From contig JAQGNH010000158.1 of the NCBI GenBank assembly GCA_028291945.1, positions 1 to 42,729 of the forward strand: a stretch of DNA of 42,729 bases. The letters are read 5' to 3'. Within the stretch, counting starts at the first letter, position 1, and each line of letters opens with the position of its first letter. A program made the translations under genes and the position numbers. Of the stretch, positions 7,707 to 16,931 are shown piece by piece. This stretch comes from Betaproteobacteria bacterium. GTDB lineage: Bacteria; Pseudomonadota; Gammaproteobacteria; Burkholderiales; SG8-41. Under the pieces are notes generated by a model, which worked only from the letters and a program-made list of their open reading frames with translations, had not been told where the DNA came from and ran no database searches.

Positions 7707-8570
7707 ATGATACATGCTGCACCCGGATTGTTTCTGCGCTACGAGCCGCTCGCCGCGCCGGTGCCATTGCTGGTCGATGTCTCGCGCAGCGGTCGTGAAT
7801 ATCCGAAGGAATATCGTTCGCCGCTTCCATTCACGACTGTCCACGATAACGTTTCGATGTACGTCGAGGACCTGTGGGCCGGCGCGCCCGGCGTAGGTGC
7901 GACACTGCTCTATTGCTGCTTCCCGAACACATGGGTCGACGTGAACCGCAACGAGCTCGACATGGATCCCGCCGCGGTGGATGGCACATGGCCCGCGGAG
8001 CTCAAGCCGACGGCGAGAACACTCGAAGGGCTCGGTTTGATCAAGACGAAGGCGCGCTACGGCGAGCCGTTTCAGGAGCGCAAACTCACAGTCGCTGAGA
8101 TCAGACAGCGCCTGGAAGAGTATTACCATCCGTATCACGCAGAGCTCAAGCGCATCGCGGACGATTTACATGGCCGTTTCGGCGTGCTGCGCCAGATCTC
8201 GTGCCACTGCATGTCGGCCGTCGGGGCGCCGACACATCCCGACGCCGGCAAGGCGCGCGCGGATTTCTGCGTCAGCGATCTCAACGGAAAGACCGCATCG
8301 AAGCAGTCGATGGCGCTCGTTGTCGAAACTCTGAGAAGCTTCGGCTACAGCGTTTCAATCAATTCCCCCTATATCGGCAATGAGTTGATCGCGCGCCACG
8401 GCAACCCGGCGCGCCGCGTCGACAGCATCCAGATCGAAATCAACAAGAAGCTTTTCATGGATACGAAAAGCTTCCGTGCGACAGAAGGCCTGTCGAAATT
8501 GAAAGCGGATCTGGATCGGTTACTGAGGGCCGTTGCGGAAGACTCGCTGGATGCGGCGAAGCGCGCTTGA
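7707..8570 (+). CDS. N-formylglutamate amidohydrolase family protein
   Basis: The protein has 287 residues when started at ATG 7707; the open frame runs further upstream, but only this ATG has nearby purine-rich sequence (GAGGAA, CAGG) and gives the usual family start. Recognisable features are PLLVDVSRSGREYPKEY, where the family usually has SHSG, then VHDNVSMYVEDLW and the metal-site-like NTWVDVNRNELDMDP. Family members hydrolyse N-formylglutamate or related N-acyl amino acids in the cytoplasm (histidine degradation, HutG type). No hut genes are near, so it may act on another amide imported through the adjacent receptors. It is transcribed alone, convergent with the Bug gene at 8629. Confidence 0.82.
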   Translation: MIHAAPGLFLRYEPLAAPVPLLVDVSRSGREYPKEYRSPLPFTTVHDNVSMYVEDLWAGAPGVGATLLYCCFPNTWVDVNRNELDMDPAAVDGTWPAELKPTARTLEGLGLIKTKARYGEPFQERKLTVAEIRQRLEEYYHPYHAELKRIADDLHGRFGVLRQISCHCMSAVGAPTHPDAGKARADFCVSDLNGKTASKQSMALVVETLRSFGYSVSINSPYIGNELIARHGNPARRVDSIQIEINKKLFMDTKSFRATEGLSKLKADLDRLLRAVAEDSLDAAKRA

Positions 8571-8628
8571 GCGCGATCACAGGTTCCCGGCACCACATGG
8601 CCTCATGGCCTTCCGGTATACGGCCTAT

Positions 8629-9597
8629 TTAATCCGGCGTTGCACCCGACGCCTTCACGACCTTCGCCCATTTCGCTACGTCGCGCTGCACGATGCGCGT
8701 GAACTCCTGAGGACTGGTCGCATAAGACTCTGCGCCCTGTTTCAGAAACAGGTCGCGCACATCCGGTGAGCTGACGATCCTCACAATCTCCGCATTGAGC
8801 CGCGCTACGATGTCCGGTGGCGTGCCGTCCGGCGCAAAGACGCCATACCACGCAACCGCTTCATAGCCGGCCAAGCCCGATTCGGCAACGGTAGGTACGT
8901 CAGCGGCAGAGGGAAAGCGTTTTGCGCTCGTCACGGCAATTCCACGCAGCTTGCCGATTGCAACGAGCGGCTGCGCCGATACGATCGTAGAAAATGAAGT
9001 GGCGACTTCACCCGAAATGAGCGCAGGCATCGCGACGGAACCGCCTTTGAACGGTACGTGCAGCATCTTCACGTTCGCCATCATCGTGAAAAGGGCACCG
9101 CTGAGATACAGAAAGTTACCGGAGGAAGCGTAAGAGACTTCCCCCGGCTTCGAGCGTGCAAGCGCAATCAGGTCCCTGATGTTTCTGATCGGCACTGAAG
9201 GATGCGCAACGATCATGTTCGGCAACAGCGCCGCCGGCGTGATCGGCACGAAGTCCTTCAGCGGATCGTACGAGGGCATGGCGTACAAGCTTGCGTTGAT
9301 CGCGTGCGTCCCCGTCGTCCCCATCACCAGGGTGTACCCGTCCGCTGGCGCGCGCGCGGCGATCTCCGAACCGACCACACCGCCGGCGCCGCCACGGTTG
9401 TCAACGACGACGATCTGACGTTTCCAGCCCTCATTCAGCTTCTGTGCGACAACGCGCGTCACGATGTCGGTCGCACCACCGGGGGGAAACGGAACGATGA
9501 AGCGGATGGTCCTATTGGGATACGGTTCGGCCGCTAATGCAGCTTGGTGCAGGCAAAGGGCCGCTGCGCCGGCGATAAAACGTAGCCTCAGTCGCAT
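8629..9597 (-). CDS. Bug/TctC family periplasmic substrate-binding protein
   Basis: This has 322 residues from ATG 9597. The basic start MRLRLRFIAG leads into the hydrophobic AALCLHQAALAAEPYP, a good signal peptide; the 94 residues encoded upstream in the open frame lack any export signal and overlap the neighbour. Landmarks: RFIVPFPPGGATDIVTR, IVVVDNRGGAGGVVG, APADGYTLVMG, LHVPFKGGSVAMPAL and YEAVAWYGVFAPDGTPPD. The VPFKGGSVA loop differs from the VPYKGGGPA of most other copies here. It is the last gene of the leftward ligase-Bug-oxidoreductase-Bug group, about 95 bases after the oxidoreductase. Confidence 0.92.
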   Translation of the reverse strand: MRLRLRFIAGAAALCLHQAALAAEPYPNRTIRFIVPFPPGGATDIVTRVVAQKLNEGWKRQIVVVDNRGGAGGVVGSEIAARAPADGYTLVMGTTGTHAINASLYAMPSYDPLKDFVPITPAALLPNMIVAHPSVPIRNIRDLIALARSKPGEVSYASSGNFLYLSGALFTMMANVKMLHVPFKGGSVAMPALISGEVATSFSTIVSAQPLVAIGKLRGIAVTSAKRFPSAADVPTVAESGLAGYEAVAWYGVFAPDGTPPDIVARLNAEIVRIVSSPDVRDLFLKQGAESYATSPQEFTRIVQRDVAKWAKVVKASGATPD

Positions 9598-9692
9598 TGC
9601 TGTCACATCATGTGTGCTGAAGGCTCTCGATGTTACCGAATTCCGATGAAGATTCACCAACGACCGTGGTGCAATAAGCGTGGGGCTCGTCT

Positions 9693-10775
9693 CTACTGCG
9701 CAAGCGGAAGCGTGACCGGCCTTCCAGTGGCGGCAGAGTGTTCGATCGCGAGCGTCGCTTCGAGATTCGCGCGCGCCTCCTGCGGTGTCGCTAGCACGCA
9801 GGGGCGCCCCATGCAGAGATAGTCGAGCCAGGCGCGCGTTTCGTTTGCGATCGGACCCCAGAACTCGCCGAGGGCCCAATCACCGGGCGTGCCGCTCTGG
9901 AGGAAGACCATGTTCACGTAGTGATCCGGCAGATACACGTGCGGGATGCCCTTCTCGCTATACATCAACTGGTCGGTGTGATCGTCGTCGAGAATCATCA
10001 CGCCGTCCGTACCGAGCACTTCGACTCGAGCGGCGTGGCCGAGTGCCGGGTACTTTTCGGGCAAGGCATAGCTCACGCCGAGATTGATGACCGTGCCATC
10101 GTGGTAGGTAAGTATCGCGTAGCTCACGTCCGCGACATCGTGCCCTGCGCTCTTCAGCACGCCCATCTGGCCCCGCGCATAGACTTCGGCAATGCGCTTC
10201 CCCCCGAGCAGCCAGTTCATGAGGTCTACATAGTAGGTGAGTGCGTCGACAACAGGAGTGGCGTGGGGATTGCGCTTCAACATCGCGAGTGCCTGAGACC
10301 GAGAATTGAAGACACGCGCAGCCCCGCCGACGACTGTGCCGATGCGCCCCTGAAGGATCTGCTCCTTTGCGATCAGGTAGCGCTCCTTGTAACGCCGGCT
10401 ATAACCAACGCGCACGTCCGCCCCCGATCTCTCGATCGCTTTGATGACGCGGTCGGCGTCGGCGAGCGTGAGCGCGAGTGGCTTTTCAACGAGGACGTGT
10501 TTGCCGAGCTCGATCGCTCTAACGAGCGGTTCCACGTGCTCCCCTTCGCTGGTCGAGATTACGACTGCGTTCACTTCGGGGCGCGAGATAACGTGGTCGT
10601 TGTCACCGCTGTGATAGTGCGCACCGATTTTCCCCGCGAGCTGCTGCGCCTTTCCGGCGTCCTGATCGGCGACGGCGATATAACGCACCGCCGGATGAGC
10701 TGCTGCGAGCTGCGCCCGCAACGTACCAATCCGGCCCGAGCCAATAATGGCGAGTCCTAGCGGTTTGCTATCCAA
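9693..10775 (-). CDS. Gfo/Idh/MocA family NAD(P)-dependent oxidoreductase
   Basis: The protein has 360 residues. The N-terminal Rossmann motif is LAIIGSGRIG at 8-17 and the conserved VEKPLAL, with the family Lys, at 96-102; the C-terminal half is the usual alpha/beta dimerisation domain. Such enzymes oxidise or reduce sugars, inositols or related polyols and acids using NAD(P) in the cytoplasm. The start codon is TTG, supported by AGGAG at the right distance. It lies between two Bug receptor genes on the same strand, 47 bases after the one at 10823, suggesting it acts on a compound captured by one of them. The substrate cannot be told from sequence. Confidence 0.88.
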   Translation of the reverse strand: MDSKPLGLAIIGSGRIGTLRAQLAAAHPAVRYIAVADQDAGKAQQLAGKIGAHYHSGDNDHVISRPEVNAVVISTSEGEHVEPLVRAIELGKHVLVEKPLALTLADADRVIKAIERSGADVRVGYSRRYKERYLIAKEQILQGRIGTVVGGAARVFNSRSQALAMLKRNPHATPVVDALTYYVDLMNWLLGGKRIAEVYARGQMGVLKSAGHDVADVSYAILTYHDGTVINLGVSYALPEKYPALGHAARVEVLGTDGVMILDDDHTDQLMYSEKGIPHVYLPDHYVNMVFLQSGTPGDWALGEFWGPIANETRAWLDYLCMGRPCVLATPQEARANLEATLAIEHSAATGRPVTLPLAQ

Positions 10776-10822
10776 CAGTTGCTCCTGGTCACTTCGTCAC
10801 CTACGTCACCTCATCACCAGCA

Positions 10823-11794
10823 TCAATCGACCTGCACGTTCGCTTCCTTCACCACTTTCGCCCACTTCGCGATTTCGACTTTCATGAACTTCTTCAGCTC
10901 CTCAGGCGTACTGCCGATCGGCTCGATTGCCGCTCGTGACAGCACGACTTTCATCTCAGGATGATTCAGCGCCCGAATGATCTCAGTGTTGAGCTTCGAG
11001 ACGATCTCGCGCGGCGTTCCGGCAGGCGCAAGAAAAGCGTACCACACACCGGCGTCGTAGCCCGGTAGCGCGGCTTCAGCGAGCGTCGGTATGTCGACGC
11101 CCGTCAGCCGCTTGGCAGTACTAACAGCCAATGCCCGTACGCGTCCAGTCTCGATGTGCGGCTTGGATGCTGCGTACGTGGCGAACAGCACCTGCACATG
11201 GCCGGCCAGTAGATCGACGAGCGCAGGGCCGCCCCCCTTGTACGGGATGTGCACCATCTTGACGTGTGCCATGCTGTTCAGGAGCTCGTTCGCGAGGTGC
11301 GCACCACTGCCGTTCCCGGACGACGCATAGGTGATCTGACCCGGACGGGACCGCGCGAGGGCGATAAGCTCTTTCGCTGATTTCACCGGCAGCGAAGGAT
11401 GAACGATCAGGATGTACGGGCCGGTCGCGAGCAGCGTGATGGGTTCGTAATCCCTCAGTGGATGGTAAGGGAGCTTCTTGTAGAGGCTCGGGTTCACAGC
11501 GAGCTGTGCGGTGAGGGCGAAGACGATCGTATGTCCGTCAGGCGGCGCTTTGGCGACGATTTCCATTCCGATGTTCCCGCCGGCACCGCCGCGGTTGTCG
11601 AAAATCACCTGTTGCTTCAGGTTCTCGCCGAGCCGTTGAGCAAGCGGTCGTCCGATGGTGTCGGTCCCGCCGCCCGGCGGGTACGGAATCACGAGCCGGA
11701 TCGTTTTGCCTGGAAAACTCGCGGCGCTTTGCGCATGAGCATTGCCAGTTGCAATACTGAAGAGTGCGCAGAACAGCGCCATGGGTAATCGCAT
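10823..11794 (-). CDS. Bug/TctC family periplasmic substrate-binding protein
   Basis: This has 323 residues. The signal peptide is MRLPMALFCALFSIATGNAHAQ, with cleavage expected after AHA. The mature part shows IRLVIPYPPGGGTDTIGRP, VIFDNRGGAGGNIG, PPDGHTIVFALT, VHIPYKGGGPALVDLL and YDAGVWYAFLAPAGTPRE. CGAGGAGA lies before the ATG. It is the second gene of the leftward operon headed by the acyl-CoA ligase (47-base gap to it). Its ligand is therefore plausibly a carboxylic acid that the ligase then activates; this is inference from position only. Confidence 0.93.
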   Translation of the reverse strand: MRLPMALFCALFSIATGNAHAQSAASFPGKTIRLVIPYPPGGGTDTIGRPLAQRLGENLKQQVIFDNRGGAGGNIGMEIVAKAPPDGHTIVFALTAQLAVNPSLYKKLPYHPLRDYEPITLLATGPYILIVHPSLPVKSAKELIALARSRPGQITYASSGNGSGAHLANELLNSMAHVKMVHIPYKGGGPALVDLLAGHVQVLFATYAASKPHIETGRVRALAVSTAKRLTGVDIPTLAEAALPGYDAGVWYAFLAPAGTPREIVSKLNTEIIRALNHPEMKVVLSRAAIEPIGSTPEELKKFMKVEIAKWAKVVKEANVQVD

Positions 11795-11841
11795 CGGATA
11801 TCTCCTCGTTTTTATGCGCGCACGGATCTCGGGAAGCAGCC

Positions 11842-13440
11842 TCAGGATCGCGCTTGCAGGTCAGTTGCCCGCTCTTTGAGCGTCGGGTCCCTCTTGAGCT
11901 GCGCCTTCAACACCTTGTGCGTCGGCGTGTGCGGCAGATCGTCGACGAAGACCACATAGCGCGGCACTTTCTGCGGTGCGAGCTTCTGGCGGCACCAATC
12001 CACGATCTCGTGCGCACTCGCTGTCTGTCCGGGTTTCAATACCACCGCTACGAGAATGTCGTCTTCGCCCAGCTCAGCCGGTACTGCGATCGCTGCCGCC
12101 TCGTGGACTGCAGCGTGCGAGCCGATCACGCGGTCAAGCTCGGCGCCTGCGATGTTCTCCCCCCGACGGCGAATGATGTCCTTCTTGCGCGAGACGAAGA
12201 AGAAGTACCCGTCTTCGTCACGTTTCACGAGATCGCCCGTCTTGAACCATCCGTCCTGAAATGCGTCCTGGGTCTGCTCCGGATCGCGGAAGTACCCCTG
12301 CATGATGATCGGCGTTCTGACGAGCAGCTCTCCCTCGTAATTGATGCCGACATCGCGCCCTTCGTCGTCGACCACGCGACACTCAGCCCAAAGACGGGCG
12401 GGGTCGGGGTGACGCCCGATCGGTCCCATGCTGCCCGGCTTGCGCAAGCCCTCGACCGGATTGCAGGTGACCCCGGGTATTTCAGTCATGCCGTAGCCGC
12501 CGATGAGATGCGGAATCCTGAAGTCGTCCCGGAAAGTGGCTTCCATGCTGTGCCGTACCCCATAGACCGCGCGCAGACGATGTTCGGGACGGAATTCGCT
12601 GCGCGGGCGATTCTTCAGTATCGTGCCGATCGCTTCGATGATGTTCACTTCCGTTGCGCCGTACGCGACCGCCGTCTCCCAGAACGCTGACGCCGAAAAG
12701 CGCGGTACGATCACCATGCTGCACCCAGCGGCGAGCGTCCCGGCAACCGAGTAGAACAAGGCATTGATGTGGAACAGGGGTAGAACGATCATCACCCGGT
12801 CGTCGTCCTGCAGATAAACACGCTGAACGAACGCTTCGCCGCCCGTCACGAAGCTGCGCTGGCTGTGCATTGCACCTTTAGGAAAGCCCGTCGTGCCCGA
12901 CGTGTAAACGATGAGGAAAGTGTCGTCTCCGCTGATATCCTCCGGAAGCACATGTTGCCGCGTTTTGTCGATGGCATCGAGCAGTACAGGCGCGCCCTGT
13001 GCCGCAGCATCCAGCATCAGAAACCAGGGCGCTTTAGCGAGGCCCTGACACGCGTCCCGCGCGACCGCAAGCGTATCGGTGCTCGCGACCACGCCGCTCA
13101 CTTCGGCGTGGTGAAGCACGTAGCGCGCTTCCTGCACACCAAATTCCGGGTTGATCGGCACCATGATCGCGCCGATCCTCGCCAGCGCGAACAGCATAAG
13201 CACGTGCCCGTCGCTGTTGCGCCCTGTGATAGCCACGCGATCGCCCTTCGCGATGCCTCTGTCGAGAAGCAGAGAAGCCGTCTTGCGCACGTTCTCGTCG
13301 AATGCCTGCCAGCTCCATGTGCGCTCGTTGAAAAATATGAATGGCCGCCGCGGGTCCCGCTTCGCGCGGCTTTCGAAGGCGCCATGCAGCGTATAGTCGT
13401 GCTGCTGATAGATCTTCAGTACCTCGAGAGGTTTTTTCAT
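11842..13440 (-). CDS. Class I adenylate-forming acyl-CoA ligase (CaiC/FadD-like)
   Basis: The protein has 532 residues from ATG 13440, chosen because the upstream part of the open frame is unlike the family and this ATG yields the usual start MKKPLEVLKIYQQHD. The AMP-binding P-loop YTSGTTGFPKG lies at 179-189, GGYGMTEIPG follows mid-protein, KTGDLVKRDEDGYFFFVSRKKD carries the hinge region, and the catalytic Lys in PTHK is at residue 509. The motif RRRGENIAGAELD is typical of the crotonobetaine/carnitine-CoA ligase-like branch. It would activate a carboxylic acid to its CoA thioester using ATP in the cytoplasm. It heads a leftward operon with two receptors and an oxidoreductase. The substrate is unknown. 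Confidence 0.88.
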   Translation of the reverse strand: MKKPLEVLKIYQQHDYTLHGAFESRAKRDPRRPFIFFNERTWSWQAFDENVRKTASLLLDRGIAKGDRVAITGRNSDGHVLMLFALARIGAIMVPINPEFGVQEARYVLHHAEVSGVVASTDTLAVARDACQGLAKAPWFLMLDAAAQGAPVLLDAIDKTRQHVLPEDISGDDTFLIVYTSGTTGFPKGAMHSQRSFVTGGEAFVQRVYLQDDDRVMIVLPLFHINALFYSVAGTLAAGCSMVIVPRFSASAFWETAVAYGATEVNIIEAIGTILKNRPRSEFRPEHRLRAVYGVRHSMEATFRDDFRIPHLIGGYGMTEIPGVTCNPVEGLRKPGSMGPIGRHPDPARLWAECRVVDDEGRDVGINYEGELLVRTPIIMQGYFRDPEQTQDAFQDGWFKTGDLVKRDEDGYFFFVSRKKDIIRRRGENIAGAELDRVIGSHAAVHEAAAIAVPAELGEDDILVAVVLKPGQTASAHEIVDWCRQKLAPQKVPRYVVFVDDLPHTPTHKVLKAQLKRDPTLKERATDLQARS

Positions 13441-13552
13441 AGGAATCGACGCGTGCACATTTACGGCGGACCGCTGTTCCGCTACACGGGGCGACCGCTG
13501 GATGGGAGAGCGCACATTACAATACGCGTCTGCCATCAGCAAGGAGTGCAGA

Positions 13553-13696
13553 ATGTTGAATGGGCCGCAGCTCATTGAAGGGCAGGTATTCACCGCGATT
13601 CCGGGCGATACGAAACTATCGACACCGCGAAGGGTCATGTACTCACACCGGTCACGCGATACCTTGCGCCCGCCCAGTCCGAACTGTGCACGCTAG
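13553..13696 (+). pseudogene. Probable remnant of an SMP-30/gluconolactonase-like gene (5' end)
   Basis: An ATG at 13553 with a good AAGGAG opens a 47-codon frame beginning MLNGPQLIEGQVFTAIPGDT and containing PRRVMYSH. I recall similar openings in SMP-30/gluconolactonase-like proteins, but the similarity is short. The frame stops at 13696, six bases before the tldD-like gene, and no later SMP-30 sequence is visible. It may be a deletion remnant or a short leader peptide for the tldD operon. Confidence 0.35.
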
Positions 13697-13701
13697 CCAT
13701 T

Positions 13702-15126
13702 ATGCAAGACACCCTACGACGCAAATTCAAATCCCTCCACTCCTCCGCACCGTTCTATTCGCTGCGTTTCGTCGATGAAACTCGCGAACAGCTCGCGGTT
13801 CGCCAGGACACGATCGAGCCTCCGCGTCTGCAAGCCGACCGTGGAGCAATGCTCGTCGCAGTCAGCGAAGGGGGCTACGGCTACTGTGCTACGAGCGATC
13901 TTTCGACCACCGGTTTGCAAGCGGCGCTCGACCGCGCGACAGAGTGGGCGCGTGCAACCCGCACCTTGAGCGTGCATCGATATACACCGGAAACGATGCC
14001 GGCGCCGCGCGGCGAACGTCTCACGCCGCAGCCGGGAACGTCGCTTTCGCGCAGCGAGCTCTTTGACCTGCTCGCGGATGAGTGCCGGAACGCGAACATC
14101 GACGAGCGTATCGTAGAGCGCTATGCAGGACTCGATCTGCGGCGCGTGGAGCAGCTTTATCTGACAAACACCGGCGGCGACGTTTTACAGCAGTTCGTGT
14201 ACACCGTCCCGTATGCTCACGTGACCGCTAACGCTGGCACTGAGACACAGACGCGCACGTTTCTGGATGCGCAACAGGGTGGCCTCGACCGCATCCCCCG
14301 CACCGGCTTCGTCGGCTGCGGCAAGCGACTCGCTGTGGAGGCGTTGCAACTACTCCTCGCGCCCAACTGCCCGGCCGCACGCATGGACCTGCTCCTCATG
14401 CCCGACCAGATGATGTTGCAGATACACGAGTCGATCGGGCATCCCCTCGAGCTCGACCGCATACTCGGAGACGAGCGCAACTACGCCGGCACGAGCTTCG
14501 TTACTACCGACATGTTCGGGCGGTATCAGTACGGCTCGAGCGCGCTCGACGTGACCTATGATCCGACACTATCCGACGAGCTTGCGAGCTTCGACTACGA
14601 CGACGACGGCACGCGCTCCGAGAAGACATGGTTGATTCGCGCAGGCGTACTGCAGCGTGCGCTGGGCGGACATATCTCGCAGCTGCGCGCGGGCCTGCCG
14701 GGGACTGCGAATTCACGGGCGTGCAGCTGGAACCGTGCTCCGATCGATCGCATGGCCAATCTCAACATCGAACCGGGCTCGAGTACGCTCCGCGAGATGA
14801 TCGGCTCCGTCGAGCGCGGCGTTCTGATGCGCTCGAACGTATCCTGGTCCATCGACGATTCGCGCAACAAGTTCCAGTTCGGCTGCGAATGGGGCGAGCT
14901 GATCGAGAAGGGTCAGATCAAGAGTGTGGTGAAGAATCCGAACTATCGCGGTAAATCCGCAGAGTTCTGGCGCAGCCTGAAAACGGTCGGCAATCGCGAT
15001 ACGTTTGAGGTCCATGGCACGCTGTTTTGCGGTAAAGGCGAGCCGAATCAGGTCATCCACGTAGGTCACGCCGCGCCAGCATGCCTCTTCACGGACGTCG
15101 AGGTGTTTGGCGGCGAGGGGGCATGA
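13702..15126 (+). CDS. TldD-like metallopeptidase subunit (TldD/PmbA family)
   Basis: This 474-residue protein carries the zinc motif HESIGHPLELDR, with the two His and the Glu at 242-250, the hallmark of the catalytic TldD subunit. In known TldD/TldE complexes the metalloprotease works as a heterodimer inside the cytoplasm, degrading unfolded or leader peptides (microcin B17 and PQQ precursor processing in enterics). The adjacent gene supplies the partner and overlaps it by four bases (ATGA), so the subunits are likely translated in coupling. No bacteriocin precursor is evident nearby. The ATG at 13702 has no clear Shine-Dalgarno sequence. It diverges from the acyl-CoA ligase operon. Family is firm; the target is unknown. 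Confidence 0.92.
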   Translation: MQDTLRRKFKSLHSSAPFYSLRFVDETREQLAVRQDTIEPPRLQADRGAMLVAVSEGGYGYCATSDLSTTGLQAALDRATEWARATRTLSVHRYTPETMPAPRGERLTPQPGTSLSRSELFDLLADECRNANIDERIVERYAGLDLRRVEQLYLTNTGGDVLQQFVYTVPYAHVTANAGTETQTRTFLDAQQGGLDRIPRTGFVGCGKRLAVEALQLLLAPNCPAARMDLLLMPDQMMLQIHESIGHPLELDRILGDERNYAGTSFVTTDMFGRYQYGSSALDVTYDPTLSDELASFDYDDDGTRSEKTWLIRAGVLQRALGGHISQLRAGLPGTANSRACSWNRAPIDRMANLNIEPGSSTLREMIGSVERGVLMRSNVSWSIDDSRNKFQFGCEWGELIEKGQIKSVVKNPNYRGKSAEFWRSLKTVGNRDTFEVHGTLFCGKGEPNQVIHVGHAAPACLFTDVEVFGGEGA

Positions 15127-16439
15127 ACGCGCAATTCCTAGAGTTGGTCGACGCGCTGTGCCGCCAGCTCAAGAAAGAAGAAATCCTGCTGTGCTACCTC
15201 TCGGCCGAGCGTTCGGATTTCGTGCGCTTCAACAAAGCGCTCGTGCGTCAGGCGGGTACGGTAGAGCAGCGATATCTCACGATCCGGCTGATCCACGCAC
15301 GGCGCCAGGCATCCGAAGTCATCGCGCTCGCCGGCAGCGCAGACAACCTCGAACGTGCCCTCGTTTCGATGACACGTCTTCGAGACGTTCTGACGCAGCT
15401 GCCCGAAGACCCATGGCTTCTGATTGCCGAAAAGCCGAACTCCACCTCCGTAGAGCGGCGCGGGCACCTGCCGCACACCGACGAGGTCGTTCAGCGTGTC
15501 GTGGAGGCTGGCCGGGGATTGGACTTCGTCGGCTTCTATGCCGCAGGCACCATTTATCGCGGCTTCGCCAACTCCTACGGCCAGAGGAACTGGCACGAGG
15601 TGGACACCTTCAACTTCGATTGGAGTGTCCATCTGCGTGCCGACAAGGCAGTCAAGGATGGCCTCGCAGGTTTCGACTGGGACATAGCGTCTTTTGAAGC
15701 GAAGCTCCGACGCTCGGCGGACCGAATGGAGCTCCTGCGGGAGCCACCGCTGACAATATCGCCCGGTGACTACCGGGTGTACCTCGCGCCGCGCGCGCTG
15801 GAGGAAGTCACCGGGCTGCTGCAATGGGACGCCTTCTCCGCAAGATCGCTTGCGACACGGCAAAGCCCGCTGCTCAGGATGGAGCATGGCGAACATTTGT
15901 CGCCTAAAGTGACGCTTAGCGAAAATATCCAGGATGGCGTGGCGCCTGGTTTTCAGCAGGACGGCTTCGTGAGACCGGGCCAGGTAAAGCTGATCGCAAA
16001 CGGTGAGCTCGCGGGCAGGCTTGTATCACCGCGATCAGCAAAGGAATATGGGCTCGATACCAATGGCGCGAACTCGCGGGAGAGTCCGGAATCGCTCGAT
16101 CTCGCACCAGGCGACCTGCCCGTGGATGAGGTGCTCGCAACGCTTGGCAGCGGCCTCTACGTCGGGAATCTCTGGTACCTCAATTTCTCGGACCGACCCG
16201 CCGGCCGCATGACGGGCATGACGCGCTTTGCAACGTTCTGGGTTGAAAATGGACGAATCGTGGCGCCGGTGAATCCGCTGCGCTTCGACGACACGCTCTA
16301 CCGAATCCTGGGTGAAAACCTGTTCGATTTCACGCGCGAACGTGAGATGCTGCTGAGCACGTCGACGTACGACGAGCGATCGACGGCCAGCTCTCACCTG
16401 CCGGGCGCATTGCTTGGTTCTTTGCGGTTCACCTTATAG
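15123..16439 (+). CDS. TldE/PmbA-like partner of the upstream TldD protein
   Basis: The protein has 438 residues from ATG 15123, which overlaps the stop of the tldD-like gene. It lacks the HExxxH zinc motif, as expected for the non-catalytic TldE/PmbA partner. The C-terminal signature is clear: GLYVGNLWYLNFSDRPAGR, then MTRFATFWVENGRI and NPLRFDDTLYRILG. Its N-terminal half, with SAERSDFVRFNKALVRQAG, matches the family's first domain. It should form the heterodimeric chamber with the TldD protein. The following ACT-domain gene is 15 bases downstream and probably in the same transcript. Confidence 0.9.
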   Translation: MNAQFLELVDALCRQLKKEEILLCYLSAERSDFVRFNKALVRQAGTVEQRYLTIRLIHARRQASEVIALAGSADNLERALVSMTRLRDVLTQLPEDPWLLIAEKPNSTSVERRGHLPHTDEVVQRVVEAGRGLDFVGFYAAGTIYRGFANSYGQRNWHEVDTFNFDWSVHLRADKAVKDGLAGFDWDIASFEAKLRRSADRMELLREPPLTISPGDYRVYLAPRALEEVTGLLQWDAFSARSLATRQSPLLRMEHGEHLSPKVTLSENIQDGVAPGFQQDGFVRPGQVKLIANGELAGRLVSPRSAKEYGLDTNGANSRESPESLDLAPGDLPVDEVLATLGSGLYVGNLWYLNFSDRPAGRMTGMTRFATFWVENGRIVAPVNPLRFDDTLYRILGENLFDFTREREMLLSTSTYDERSTASSHLPGALLGSLRFTL

Positions 16440-16454
16440 GCTGCGGGAGGTCCC

Positions 16455-16931
16455 ATGGCAGACACCGTTCGCAAAGTCGATTATTTTTCGATCCAGGTCC
16501 CGAACACGCCCGCCAAAGCATTCGGTGTCCTTTCGACTCTCGTCAGCTCCGGCATAGACCTGCTCGCGTGCATCGGCGTGCCGCGAGGACGACGCGCGCA
16601 AATAGACGTTGTTCCGACGGACACCCGTCGCTTCAAGGCTGCCGTGAAAAAAGCGGGCCTCAGTTTCACGCCTGAGAAAACCGGCTTCATTATCCAGGGC
16701 CGTGACCGTCCCGGGGCACTCAGCGAGCACCTCAAGAAACTGGGCGACAAAGAAATCAACGTGACCGGTATAGACTCGATGAGTGCAGGCGAAAGACGCT
16801 GGGGCGCGATCATCTGGGTGGAAGACACTGCAGTGCGCAAAGCAGCGCGCGTGCTCGGGGCGCGCAGCGCCGGACAGGCATACGCGGCGCGCGTGCGCCG
16901 GGTTAGCGCAAAAGGTCGAAAAAAGCGATAG
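16455..16931 (+). CDS. Small protein with two ACT-like domains
   Basis: This 158-residue protein starts with DYFSIQVPNTPAKAFGVLSTL and repeats the same fold near residue 75 with GFIIQGRDRPGALSEHLKKLG, each an ACT-type ligand-binding half. It has no catalytic domain and ends in a basic tail. ACT proteins bind amino acids or similar small ligands and act as regulators. GGGAGG precedes the ATG, and the gene lies 15 bases after the tldE-like gene, suggesting co-expression with the peptidase. Its last 29 bases overlap the convergent small membrane protein gene. The family is likely; a role as an amino-acid sensor for peptide turnover is inference. Confidence 0.75.
   Translation: MADTVRKVDYFSIQVPNTPAKAFGVLSTLVSSGIDLLACIGVPRGRRAQIDVVPTDTRRFKAAVKKAGLSFTPEKTGFIIQGRDRPGALSEHLKKLGDKEINVTGIDSMSAGERRWGAIIWVEDTAVRKAARVLGARSAGQAYAARVRRVSAKGRKKR

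Noticed and set aside
9921-10760. Plus-strand frame of 279 codons
   Set aside because: Antisense shadow of the Gfo/Idh/MocA oxidoreductase.
10790-10817. Short GTCACCT-like tandem repeats between two genes
   Set aside because: Only three or four imperfect units of 8-9 bases; too little to call an iteron or binding array.
11764-12690. Plus-strand frame of 308 codons
   Set aside because: Antisense shadow of the acyl-CoA ligase.
13702-16439. TldD/TldE as part of a bacteriocin or RiPP cluster
   Set aside because: No precursor peptide, cyclodehydratase or exporter gene is adjacent; a general peptidase role is as likely.
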